A DNA stretch of 64,000 nt from positions 81,121 to 145,120 of the forward strand of contig CAYQKM010000001.1 of assembly GCA_964418095.1 (NCBI GenBank), given 5' to 3'. The stretch comes from MWBV01 sp964418095. GTDB taxonomy: Archaea; Nanobdellota; Nanobdellia; Pacearchaeales; GW2011-AR1. Below the pieces are notes generated by a model, which searched no databases, had not been told where the DNA came from, and worked only from the letters and a program-made list of their open reading frames with translations. Within the stretch, counting starts at the first letter, position 1; each line of letters begins with the position of its first letter. The position numbers and the translations under genes were made by a program. Shown piece after piece: positions 43,637 to 52,586 of this stretch.

Positions 43637-44152
43637 ATGGGAAAAGCGGTGCAAATAATGGTTATTATTTCTTTAATTGTCTTAGCAGGGGCACTAGTTT
43701 ATTTTATAATTGAATCGCGTGAATCAAAGGAGTATGATGATAAAAGAATCCCTTACTCTCATGTTTCCACAGGAGTTCTAGCTGAAATGACTCCACCTTC
43801 TTTATTATATAACCAAGATATTGAATTCTGGTCAAAAAATAAACTTGTAAAAAAACAATTTGATATAGAAACTAAATTCGGGCAAAAAGAAGAAGCAGGC
43901 AATTTATTTAATTATATTGTGTCAAGTTCAGAAGATTGTGAAAGAGAATTTGATAGGGCAAACTATCCTGTTCAAAACTACTATCAAAAAGCAGGAATAG
44001 GAACAGAAAAATACAATGTTCATCCTGCAAGAACATGCTGGATAGAAAGGGTTTCTCCAATAAAATCTGAATGCAAAGAACCAAGTGAAGGAAAGCCTTG
44101 TTTATATTCTTCAAAAGTTAACTGTGTCTGCATATATGCAGTAGAAGCATAA
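43637..44152 (+). CDS. Hypothetical membrane-anchored, cysteine-containing protein
   Basis: A 171-residue protein with an N-terminal transmembrane segment (about residues 6-27, QIMVIISLIVLAGALVYFII). An extracellular domain of about 140 residues follows that contains six cysteines (EDCERE, ARTCWIE, SECKEPSEGKPC, KVNCVCIYA), which may pair as disulfides. No family is recognised. A TATA-like gttttaaac lies about 26 nt before the ATG. It converges with the large lipase-like gene, whose stop lies 13 nt away. Confidence 0.55.
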   Translation: MGKAVQIMVIISLIVLAGALVYFIIESRESKEYDDKRIPYSHVSTGVLAEMTPPSLLYNQDIEFWSKNKLVKKQFDIETKFGQKEEAGNLFNYIVSSSEDCEREFDRANYPVQNYYQKAGIGTEKYNVHPARTCWIERVSPIKSECKEPSEGKPCLYSSKVNCVCIYAVEA

Positions 44153-44165
44153 ATATAATTTAAAA

Positions 44166-46322
44166 CTAAATAGATTGCTCTTTAATTAAATCCTTAACAA
44201 TTTTATATATTTCAGGGTGACTTGTTGGTTTAATCATTCTTACATGAAAAAAGTCAGTACCACTACATGTTCCATTAACATAAATATTTTTAGCTCCTTC
44301 TAAATATGCACTTGAGCTTTTAACAATTCCGTCTCCATCTGAACCTTCCCAATAACATCCAATTCCTACAATATTGTAAATAGGAATATCAGGCAATGAA
44401 AAGCTATTTACCTCACTAATAAACTCACTGGATTTATCCATTTCACTACACTCTAAATCTGCTCCAAATACAGAACAATAGTTAATAACAAACCCATCTA
44501 CTCCTTTATGGGGTATGCCAATAAAAATAATTTTTTCTAAACTCTCTGCACCATATTTATTAACATAGTTTCTTGTAACTAAACCACCCATGCTGTGTGC
44601 AACAAGGACAACCTTATCTTTTCCAGTAAGATATTTTACATTAGAGATAATATCATTTAGTCTAGAAGAGTAAGTATCAATACTCTCCCATTTAGAGTCA
44701 AACACAAAGGAGTTTCCCTCTTCGTTTAGTGTATCAATATAATAAGTTGCCTCAACTAATACTGGAGCATTTATCTTCCCTAAATACCCTCTTAAATCTT
44801 CATCATAGGATTTTTTATATAAATAGCCCACATCTAAGTATCCTTCATCTTTTTCAAGCATCTTTGCCATATCTCCAAAAGATTCCATGCTTAATTCAGT
44901 TGATAATTGCTCATTGAAACTATGTCCGTGAATAAAAATTATAGGGTAATTACTAGATGAACTATCAATACAAGCATTACACTCTCCATACAAACAACAA
45001 ATTGGAAGAGGTTCTTCAAGAATAAATGAATCAACATAATTTCCCTCAAAAATTACTATTTTTTGCAAACCCATTGGGATTAGTGAGATATTAAGAGAAA
45101 TATTTTCTAAATTATTATTTATCTCATTTCCTAAGATTAAAGACAAATTATCAAACTCCTCTTTAATTAAATGAAATTTAGCTAATTTATCTTCTAGTAT
45201 TTCTTTTTCATGCATATCTAAAATAAATTTATTAAAATTATTTATAAAAGATCTTCCATAATCAATTGAATAAGAAGTGAAAGAATGTTCTTCTAAATAC
45301 AAACTACTCATATATAATTCATTTATATTTTCAATAAGTAAATTATAATCACTGATATTCCCATAAAAAGATATATTAAATTTATAGAAGTTATTTGTTA
45401 AGTTATTAACTTTATTTGCTACAAATGGCATTTCATTTTTCAAGTTTGAATATTCTTGAAGAGAGTATAGTTTATTGAGTATATTTAAATTTAAACCTAT
45501 ATCATAAAGAGAGTCATTAATACTAAAATACTCTTTTTCTAAATTTGGGAGGTACAAATCACTATAATATGGACTAAGGTATTTCAGTTTATTTTGAATA
45601 AAGTAAAATTCCTTATTCAATAATTCAACACTCTCTTTTAGATAACTTTTATCTAATAATTGATATTCATTTAAAGTGTGCTCAACAGAAATTATTTTTG
45701 TTCTATACTTAACCGGATATCTGTAATAGCAAAAATTAGAATCAAAGCTTTTACACTCTAAACTAATCTTATAAAGTTTTTCACCAAATTTGTCTTCATT
45801 AGGATTAATAGTATAATGTTTTAGTAAGGGACTTGGGAGTTTAATATAACTATGCTCAGAGAATACTTCTTCTCCTGTTCCCAAATCATTTATCATTAAG
45901 TAACAATCAGCACTGCAAAAGGGGTTTATAAGTGCTTTTGCTTTAATGTCAATGTTTATTGGTTCACCATTCTGAATGTAGATTTTATCTTCTGCTACAT
46001 CTAAAGACAAGATCAAATCATTTCCAAGCATTGCTTTAAGATAAAGATAGAAATTAAAAAATAATAATGAAAATACAATCATCGCAATAATTCCAATAAT
46101 ATTTACTCTAATCTTCTTTTTTCTTATCTTCTCTTCTGTTAAATTTTTATCTGTCTTAGAAGAAGGACCTGAGTAAGCTAATTCTGAAGTAACTATAAAC
46201 ACAATTATACCTGCAATTATACTATACAAGATTACCTTAACTTCTCCAGAAAATTCAAATAGAGACAGAATAATTGCTAAGACAATTCCTAATAAAATCA
46301 TAATACCAGCCATCACCCTCAT
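44166..46322 (-). CDS. Membrane-anchored lipase-like alpha/beta hydrolase
   Basis: A 718-residue protein. Three hydrophobic segments near the N-terminus (about residues 5-21, 29-49 and 75-97) are followed by a long extracellular region of mostly beta and helical character. The C-terminal alpha/beta hydrolase domain begins PIIFIHGHSF (oxyanion-hole HG). Its nucleophile elbow is VVLVAHSMGGLVTRNYV, followed by acid residues and the candidate catalytic His in DFFHVRMIKPTSHPE. This matches PGAP1/lipase-type hydrolases by motif only; substrate unknown. The N-terminal half (about residues 100-480) has no recognised domain. Divergent from the flavoprotein gene. Confidence 0.72.
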   Translation of the reverse strand: MRVMAGIMILLGIVLAIILSLFEFSGEVKVILYSIIAGIIVFIVTSELAYSGPSSKTDKNLTEEKIRKKKIRVNIIGIIAMIVFSLLFFNFYLYLKAMLGNDLILSLDVAEDKIYIQNGEPINIDIKAKALINPFCSADCYLMINDLGTGEEVFSEHSYIKLPSPLLKHYTINPNEDKFGEKLYKISLECKSFDSNFCYYRYPVKYRTKIISVEHTLNEYQLLDKSYLKESVELLNKEFYFIQNKLKYLSPYYSDLYLPNLEKEYFSINDSLYDIGLNLNILNKLYSLQEYSNLKNEMPFVANKVNNLTNNFYKFNISFYGNISDYNLLIENINELYMSSLYLEEHSFTSYSIDYGRSFINNFNKFILDMHEKEILEDKLAKFHLIKEEFDNLSLILGNEINNNLENISLNISLIPMGLQKIVIFEGNYVDSFILEEPLPICCLYGECNACIDSSSSNYPIIFIHGHSFNEQLSTELSMESFGDMAKMLEKDEGYLDVGYLYKKSYDEDLRGYLGKINAPVLVEATYYIDTLNEEGNSFVFDSKWESIDTYSSRLNDIISNVKYLTGKDKVVLVAHSMGGLVTRNYVNKYGAESLEKIIFIGIPHKGVDGFVINYCSVFGADLECSEMDKSSEFISEVNSFSLPDIPIYNIVGIGCYWEGSDGDGIVKSSSAYLEGAKNIYVNGTCSGTDFFHVRMIKPTSHPEIYKIVKDLIKEQSI

Positions 46323-46397
46323 ATAAACATAAGTATATTAGGGTTTAAAAAATTAAAGGATATAAATTTTTAAAAACAAAAAAACTAATCTCTTTTT

Positions 46398-47744
46398 ATG
46401 AAAAAGACAGCAATAATTGGATCTGGGCCAGCAGGCATTTTCTCTGCACTAGAACTTTCAAAAAACAACCCAAATATGAGTATAACTATCTTTGAAAAAG
46501 AGCCCTACTCTTCAGGAGGAATGATAAATGACTGCAAATTAAACCTTTCTTCAAAAATAGGTATGGATATAAATGAATTGAAAATATCAGAAGAAAGTGC
46601 AAATAATCTAATATATTATGTAGACAAAGTATTTTTAGAACACGGTGCCCCAGAGCACCTTTATGGGGTTAATGAAGAAAAAATAAAGAGGTTACAAGAA
46701 AAAGCACAATTATGTGGTTTAGAATTAATTAGTTCTAAACAAAGACATATTGGAACAGACAATTCCAAAAAGCTAACTGATAGATTCAAAGAAACACTAA
46801 TCAAAAAAGGAATAGATATTCAAACAAAAACAGAAGTTAAAGAGATAATAAAAAATAGAGAGGACGGATTTGCTTTAATTACTTCAAAAAATGGAGAAGA
46901 AAATTTCTCTGAATTTGATTATGTGATTTCAGCTCCTGGAAGAGCAGGCTCAATTTGGTTTAGAGAAAAAGCAGATAAATTAGGTGCAAAATATATTTGG
47001 GGGCCAGTAGATGTTGGAGTAAGAATTGAAATGCTTAAGAAAAATTATGATGAATTAACAGATGTTATCTATGACCCAAAATTAATAATGGATGCCTCAG
47101 ACAAAGAATTTACAAGAACTTTTTGTACAAACCCGGGTGGAAGAATAAGATTAGAAAGGCTTGTTGAAAATGGGACACCTATTTCAATAGTTAATGGTGA
47201 TGCAAATAAAGATTCAAAAACAAATAACACTAACTTTGCAATACTCACAAGATTTTATCTAACAGAGCCTTTAATTGATACAAGGAAAGAAGGGTTAGAA
47301 CTTGCAAAAAGAGTAAATAGATATGGTGGAGGAAAACCCCTTGTTCAAAGAATGGAAGATTTCTTTAATAACAAAAGGACAAAAGAAGAATCTCTTTTAA
47401 AAAATAATTTAAAGCCAACACTAAATACTTCTTTTGCTACACCTGGAGATATTAACTTAGCTTATAGTTATAAAGTTGTAAGTAAAATAAAAACATTTAT
47501 TGAAAGATTAGATCATTTAGCATTAGGTGTAAGAGCATACCCAAATAACCTAATATATGCACCTGAAATAAAATTCTATGAAACAAACTACATTGCAACT
47601 CCTGATTTAGAAACAAATATTAAAAATCTATTTATTGCAGGAGATGGTGTAGGAAAGTCAAGAGGAATAGTTGGTGCAGCACTCACAGGAATTATTGCTG
47701 CCAGAGGAATATTGAAAAAGGAAGGAATTAATGGGCAAAAATAA
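46398..47744 (+). CDS. FAD-dependent oxidoreductase (COG2509-like)
   Basis: A 448-residue flavoprotein. The FAD-binding Rossmann motif is at the start, KKTAIIGSGPAGIFSALELS, ending EKEPYSSGG. The C-terminal FAD contact is NLFIAGDGVGKSRGIVGAALTGI. Central stretches (RHIGTDNSKKLTDRF, VDVGVRIEMLKKNYDEL, FTRTFCTNPGGRI) match the COG2509 dehydrogenase-like family, whose substrates are mostly unknown. No Fe-S or NAD-binding motif is visible beyond the FAD site. A TATA-like tttttaaaaac lies about 26 nt before the ATG, in a divergent promoter region shared with the lipase-like gene. Confidence 0.82.
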   Translation: MKKTAIIGSGPAGIFSALELSKNNPNMSITIFEKEPYSSGGMINDCKLNLSSKIGMDINELKISEESANNLIYYVDKVFLEHGAPEHLYGVNEEKIKRLQEKAQLCGLELISSKQRHIGTDNSKKLTDRFKETLIKKGIDIQTKTEVKEIIKNREDGFALITSKNGEENFSEFDYVISAPGRAGSIWFREKADKLGAKYIWGPVDVGVRIEMLKKNYDELTDVIYDPKLIMDASDKEFTRTFCTNPGGRIRLERLVENGTPISIVNGDANKDSKTNNTNFAILTRFYLTEPLIDTRKEGLELAKRVNRYGGGKPLVQRMEDFFNNKRTKEESLLKNNLKPTLNTSFATPGDINLAYSYKVVSKIKTFIERLDHLALGVRAYPNNLIYAPEIKFYETNYIATPDLETNIKNLFIAGDGVGKSRGIVGAALTGIIAARGILKKEGINGQK

Positions 47745-47772
47745 ACTCTATTCTTTCAGTATATTCAGAATT

Positions 47773-47940
47773 TCATCTTATAAAATCTCTGCATAAATTT
47801 TTTTTCTTTTTCTCAATATCTTTTGGAATTGACTTTCCCAAATAAAACTGATTTTTCTTTACAGCCTTTCCTTCCCTATAGCTATGCACAATGTAAAAAT
47901 ATTCTTTATTGCCTTTCTTTATTTTCTTAATTTCTATCAT
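47773..47940 (-). pseudogene. Truncated N-terminus of a Fic-like protein
   Basis: A 55-codon minus-strand frame begins MIEIKKIKKGNKEYFYIVHS and continues YREGKAVKKNQFYLG. From memory, many archaeal Fic-domain proteins begin with this kind of segment (a K-x-Y-Y-x-x-H-S-Y-R signature followed by a YLG motif). The rest of a Fic protein, with its HxFx(D/E)GNGR motif, is missing because the frame stops at 47773. It may be a decayed fragment or a standalone small protein. A TATA-like sequence lies about 25 nt before the ATG. Confidence 0.45.
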
Positions 47941-47998
47941 AGAATAATGTATACCTACATATGTATAAATATATTTTTTTGTAATAAATGTAGATATA

Positions 47999-48070
47999 CG
48001 CCCCGACCGGGAATCGAACCCGGGACTCCTGCGCGACAGGCAAGTGTTTTAGCCACTAAACTATCGAGGC
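47999..48070 (-). tRNA. tRNA-Asp (GTC)
   Basis: Minus-strand cloverleaf with acceptor GCCTCGA/TCGGGGC. The anticodon stem CTTGC/GCAGG carries anticodon GTC in loop CTGTCGC. The T arm is CCGGG-TTCGATT-CCCGG and the discriminator is G, which is characteristic of tRNA-Asp. No intron and no encoded CCA. The neighbouring 0.1 kb on the right side (48071-48183) contains no gene. Confidence 0.95.
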
Positions 48071-48183
48071 TTATCATTATCAGGAATATTCAAAGAATAT
48101 AATCCTAAGAAATCATACCTTTTTTAATTTTTAAAGCTTACTAATACAAGACATAACTCTATCAATAAAACAAAATTTATTAA

Positions 48184-49083
48184 CTAGTTGATTTTAAGTG
48201 CCTCAGCACGTCTCCTAATATAATCAATTCCATCTTTACTATTCTTTATTTTATTTGCAACTAGTTTTGAGAGAATAGGTTTCCCAATATTAACATAAAT
48301 ATCTTTCCCTTCTTTATTCCACGCTTCTCTCAAAGATAAAACCCTTCTCAATTTCTCTGTTTTTTTATTTCTGGCAAGAAGATTATACAATCCTTCATGA
48401 TTTGGTCCTGATGTCCAGACAGGTACAACATAATCTGAATAGTTAATAAAAGAAGATATTTCATTTTTCCAAGGGTATTCTTTTAATCCTGGACCAGACA
48501 TTGTTCCTGCAGGGCAAATTGCTAAATTTCCTCCATCTTTTAAATATTCTATTGAATTTCGTAATGATCTAATATTTGAGCTCCTAGTAGTACAGTGTAT
48601 AAAGTGCAGTAATTCATCTATCCCTTCAATAAACCTCAATTGATTCATTGCTACAAATTTAATTTTCCTACTATTCTTCTCTAATACAGAACCAATTTCT
48701 CCAAGGACTGCAGCACTATCAAGGAGCCCATAGGGATGATTAGTAAGGTATAAGGAAGAGCCATCTAAAGGAATATTTTCTTCAGATAATAGCTTAACAT
48801 TTACTCCAAATTCTTTAGTGCTTTCAAGACAAGCATAAGGCCACCCGTGTTTACTAGCATTATCCTCTGCTCTTTGAATCATATCATAGGTTTTACTTAT
48901 TTTTAGAAAATCATCTGTAAGAGGGTTCAATCTTGCTGCACTGATTATCTTCTCCAGAGAATCCTTTGGGTTCTCAGATTTATCAAACTCTCCAAAAAGG
49001 TTTTTTATTTTAGGAAATTCTCTTTTAAAATAAGATATTTCCTTAGATAAATTATACAAATCTTTAAAGGAATTTATTATCAT
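48184..49083 (-). CDS. Glycerolipid acyltransferase-like protein (PlsC-related)
   Basis: A 299-residue protein with the motifs of the lysophospholipid acyltransferase superfamily. The catalytic NHPYGLLDSAAVLG (His-Asp pair) is followed by LAICPAGTMSGPGLKEYP, which resembles the FPAG(E/T) motif, and YVVPVWTSGPNHEGLY. The layout is similar to hemolysin- or OlsB-type acyltransferases. Archaeal membrane lipids are ether-linked, so a role in membrane lipid acylation would be unusual. Acylation of another molecule is possible. No operon partner is seen; the acceptor is unknown. Confidence 0.65.
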   Translation of the reverse strand: MIINSFKDLYNLSKEISYFKREFPKIKNLFGEFDKSENPKDSLEKIISAARLNPLTDDFLKISKTYDMIQRAEDNASKHGWPYACLESTKEFGVNVKLLSEENIPLDGSSLYLTNHPYGLLDSAAVLGEIGSVLEKNSRKIKFVAMNQLRFIEGIDELLHFIHCTTRSSNIRSLRNSIEYLKDGGNLAICPAGTMSGPGLKEYPWKNEISSFINYSDYVVPVWTSGPNHEGLYNLLARNKKTEKLRRVLSLREAWNKEGKDIYVNIGKPILSKLVANKIKNSKDGIDYIRRRAEALKIN

Positions 49084-49133
49084 TTTATCTATTTACCACA
49101 TAAATAATAGCATATTTCAAAGTATATATGCAT

Positions 49134-51228
49134 TTATCTTCTAACAAATCTCACAATAACAACTAATACCCACAAAATTAATAGCGCAAGTACAAGTGTT
49201 AAAATTGCAAGCAATAATCCATTCTTATTTGAGGCATCTTGCCTTTTGTCTATTGAAATGTTTGAGTCATCATCTTCGTAAACTATATTGGTTTTGCCTG
49301 TTACAGGTATAAAATCACTATCATCTAAAGGTTTAGAGTCTTTACACACAGTGCAATTTTCTTCTGGTTTTGGTAATACAACTGTAAAAGTTACAGAATC
49401 TGTTCCAACATTTCCAGATTTATCTGTACATGTTACTGTCCAAGTGTTAGTTCCTTCAACAGAGCTTATTCCAGTTATTGTTTTAACACCATTTGCAATT
49501 GAAGGAATATTTATTGCAGGGTTATTATTTAATTTGTAAGTACATGATTGTAAATTCTCATCATAAACATTAAATGTTAAACTTGTTTTATGAGCATTAT
49601 ATGTTCCTGATTTTGGATCAGTTATATTAACAACTGGTTTAGTTGTGTCTGGTTTTGGTAATACAACTGTAAAAGTTACAGAATCTGTTCCAACATTTCC
49701 AGATTTATCTGTACATGTTACTGTCCAAGTGTTAGTTCCTTCAACAGAGCTTATTCCAGTTATTGTTTTAACACCATTTGCAATTGAAGGAANNNNNNNN
49801 NNNNNNNNNNNNNNNNNNNNNNNNNNNNNNNNNNNNNNNNNNNNNNNNNNNNNNNNNNNNNNNNNNNNNNNNNNNNNNNNNNNNNNNNNNNNTTCCTGAT
49901 TTTGGATCAGTTATATTAACAACTGGTTTAGTTGTGTCTGGTTTTGGAGGTAATACAACTGTAAAAGTTACAGAATCTGTTCCAATATTTCCTGATTTGT
50001 CTGTACATGTTACAGTCCAAGTGTTAGTTCCTTCAACAGAGCTTATTCCAACTAAAGCATGAATTCCATTAAAAATAGGAGACAATACTCTTTCAGGATC
50101 ATTATTTAACTTATAGGAACAGGATTGTAAATCATCATCATATGCTTCAAAATTCAAAACTGTTCTATGAGAAGTATATGTTCCTGACTTTGGATCAGTT
50201 ATATTAACAACTGGTTTAGTTGTATCAGGTTTTGGCAATACAACTGTAAAAGTTACAGAATCTGTTCCAGTATTTCCAGATTTATCAGTACATGTTACTG
50301 TCCAAGTATTTACACCTTCAACAGAGCCTATTCCAGTCAAGATTTTAACACCATTTACAATTGAAGGAATATTTATTGCAGGGTTATTATTTAACTTATA
50401 TGTACATGATTGTAAATTCTCATCATAAACATTAAATGTTAAACTTGTTTTATGAGCATTGTATGTTCCTGACTTTGGATCAGTTATATTAACAACTGGT
50501 TTAGTTGTATCAGGTTTTGGAGGTAATACAACATTAAAAGTTACAGAGTCTATTCCAACATTTCCTGATTTGTCTGTACATGTTACAGTCCAAGTATTTA
50601 CACCCTCAATAGAACTTATTCCAACTAAAGCATGAATTCCATTAAAAATAGGAGACAATACTCTTTCAGGATCATTATTTAACTTATATGTACAAGATTC
50701 TAAATTATCATCACGTACATCAAAGCTTAGAATTGTTCTATGAGAAGTATATGTTCCTGGTTGTGGGTCAGTTATAATAACAACTGGTTTAGTTGTATCA
50801 GGTTTTGGAAGTATTATTAATTGTAAATCAAAATATTCTACACTTTGAGTTGTAGCTGTTTTAGCTGTAAATCTTAAAGTATATATTCCTGGAACAAGTA
50901 TTCCTGTGTTAACTGTATAAGTTTTACTGTACAGCCAAGTATATGTAGCAATTTTATCTCCACTAGCATACTCCTGAAAAATCAAAGATGAAGACACTAA
51001 TTCTAATTTCTCATGCTGTAAAGGCTCTCCATGTCCATATGCAACCATAACAACATTAAACAAGTCTCCTTGCGTAACTGTCTTTGAAGTTGCAGATGCA
51101 GAATCTTCATAAACTAAAAAAGTATTTATAACCTCAGAGCCAGCTGAAACAGAAGGCATTGTTGTGAAAATTGCAATTAAAAAGAACAGTGTAAATGCTC
51201 CAAAAATTAATTTATTTGCGCTCTTCAT
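49134..51228 (-). CDS. Secreted Ig-like-repeat surface protein with C-terminal membrane anchor
   Basis: A surface protein spanning an assembly gap. It starts with a signal peptide (MKSANKLIFGAFTLFFLI). A unique domain (about 110 residues) follows, and then at least five repeats of about 95 residues, each beginning PDTTKPVVNITDPKSGTY and ending TWTVTCTDKSGN-x-GTDSVTF. The C-terminus has NCTVCKDSK, an acidic spacer and a transmembrane helix with basic tail (VLVVIVRFVRR). The gap placeholder is 100 nt, but the matching copy of the repeat predicts 96 nt, which restores one continuous frame. The start (ATG at 51228) overlaps the stop of the upstream gene as ATGA, so the two are translationally coupled. 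Confidence 0.85.
49373..50805 (-). repeat. Tandem array of 285-288 bp Ig-like coding repeats
   Basis: The direct repeats recur about every 285-290 nt (for example the gatcagttatatt stretch near 49617, 49907, 50196 and 50481). Two unit types can be told apart by their inner segments: type A (NDPERVLSPIFNGIHALVGI) and type B (NNPAINIPSI followed by NGVK). In the gene direction the visible order is A-B-A-B-B. The last two type B units are identical over at least 145 nt. The assembly gap lies inside the fourth. Confidence 0.85.
49793..49892. other. Assembly gap (100 N) inside the Ig-like repeats
   Basis: The run of exactly 100 N is a placeholder, not a measured length. The homologous position in the neighbouring repeat has 96 nt between the same flanks, so either 96 nt or 96 nt plus whole repeat units is missing. 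Both would keep the reading frame. Confidence 0.95.
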
Positions 51229-52433
51229 TTTCTTTTTCCTCCAAATCTCCATCCAGCTTTAACATTATAATTAATATTATCCATCTTTGATTTCACTTTT
51301 CCTCTATGTTGAGCTTCAGCACCAAGGTAAAATCCTGAATTTCTAAAAGGGTGTGCATCAATACCAATTTTCTGAGTAGGAATATATTTGTCTGCATCAA
51401 CACCCTCTTCTAATTTAATAGAATAAGGCTTCTTTTCACCAACAACTTTTCCATTTTGACTAATCCAGTCATATCCTGTTTCAATAACATCACTTGTAGA
51501 AGTTTTTTCTTTAACAACACCATACCCTAAATTAACTCTAACTCTTCCATCTTTACTTCCTACAGACAATAATCCTCCAAACTCAATTGGATATGATTTT
51601 CTAGAATTCTCATTTCTCATTCCTTCTGTAATAGTAGATAATTGAATTTGCTGATTCAGTAACTCTTCATGATAAACTTGTGTTGAAGAAGAGCTTGTCT
51701 CTTTTCCAAATCCAGCTTTAGCATAAGGTCCAACCCAAACTGCTCCTTTACCAAGTTGAATAGCCCCAGAAACACCATAAAATGGATTGTCCAAAGTATT
51801 AACTGTTTTATTTATATCAGTTAAAAGCCTTAATTCTAATCCTTCTCTCACTCTTTCAGGTCTATTATTAGTTGTATCAGAATAATGATTATTAGTTATG
51901 TTCTTCACATTTGAGATATTATAAATTGTAGATGCTTGCTCTGTACTCTCTTTTTCTTTTTCAACTTCTTTAGCAACTTCATTTGCAACAGGAACACTTT
52001 TAGAAGGAGCCCAAAAAAATGAAGCTAAATAATTTGTTTTGCTTCCTAATCCCTTAGGACTACAAGGATTCATATGCTCATCTCCTTTAACATTTAATCC
52101 TACTTGTTTAGTTCCTTCTCCAAGTTCATTAAAATTTTTTTTAGAGTAATATAAATTATATCCTGTTGTATCTGAATCTAAAAGAACATAGCTATTTTTA
52201 TCTCCTGTTAAATAAATACTAGGATTTGAAGAACTCTTTACAGCTCTTTGAAGATCTTTATTAAACCCAAAATGATAAACAACATGTGAAGCTGTCTCTG
52301 TTACATAAGTTGGAGCATTAACTCCTTTTTGTATTTTAGAATAATCTTGAGCACTAGAGCTAAGAGGTATAGCACTCAATGCTGTTCCTACTAAAACTCC
52401 TGCAAATTTGTTAACAAGTTTCTTATTTGTCAT
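51225..52433 (-). CDS. Secreted protein with outer-membrane-like beta-barrel C-terminal half
   Basis: A 402-residue protein with a Sec-type signal peptide (KFAGVLVGTALSAIPLSSSAQ). The N-terminal half (about residues 30-190) is polar with short strands. The C-terminal half (about residues 205-402) shows alternating hydrophobic/polar strands with turns rich in Gly, Asp and Ser: FYGVSGAIQLGKGAVWVGPY, PIEFGGLLSVGSKDGRVRVN, GFYLGAEAQHRGK, and a final YNVKAGWRFGGKRK. This is the pattern of bacterial outer-membrane barrels ending in an aromatic residue. Coiled-coil-like VANEVAKEVEKEKE lies between. An archaeon with one membrane has no obvious site for such a barrel. Its TGA overlaps the ATG of the Ig-repeat gene. 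Confidence 0.6.
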   Translation of the reverse strand: MTNKKLVNKFAGVLVGTALSAIPLSSSAQDYSKIQKGVNAPTYVTETASHVVYHFGFNKDLQRAVKSSSNPSIYLTGDKNSYVLLDSDTTGYNLYYSKKNFNELGEGTKQVGLNVKGDEHMNPCSPKGLGSKTNYLASFFWAPSKSVPVANEVAKEVEKEKESTEQASTIYNISNVKNITNNHYSDTTNNRPERVREGLELRLLTDINKTVNTLDNPFYGVSGAIQLGKGAVWVGPYAKAGFGKETSSSSTQVYHEELLNQQIQLSTITEGMRNENSRKSYPIEFGGLLSVGSKDGRVRVNLGYGVVKEKTSTSDVIETGYDWISQNGKVVGEKKPYSIKLEEGVDADKYIPTQKIGIDAHPFRNSGFYLGAEAQHRGKVKSKMDNINYNVKAGWRFGGKRK

Positions 52434-52586
52434 TTTGAAGTAATAAATTATAAACTATGGGGTTTATAAATATTTCTATTTTGGTGTAACTTAATAATGA
52501 CTACTTTTTACAAGTGTGATTTAAACGAGAAATCCATATTATACAAATAAGCAAGATTTTATAAAATAAATTTTACATATATATAA

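Noticed and set aside
47884..48102. Plus-strand frame crossing tRNA-Asp
   Set aside because: It reads antisense through the tRNA and through the Fic-like fragment and contains low-complexity sequence.
49768..49899. Frameshift or premature end in the Ig-repeat gene near 49.8 kb
   Set aside because: It is caused by the arbitrary 100-N placeholder; the matching repeat has 96 nt at this place, which keeps the frame.
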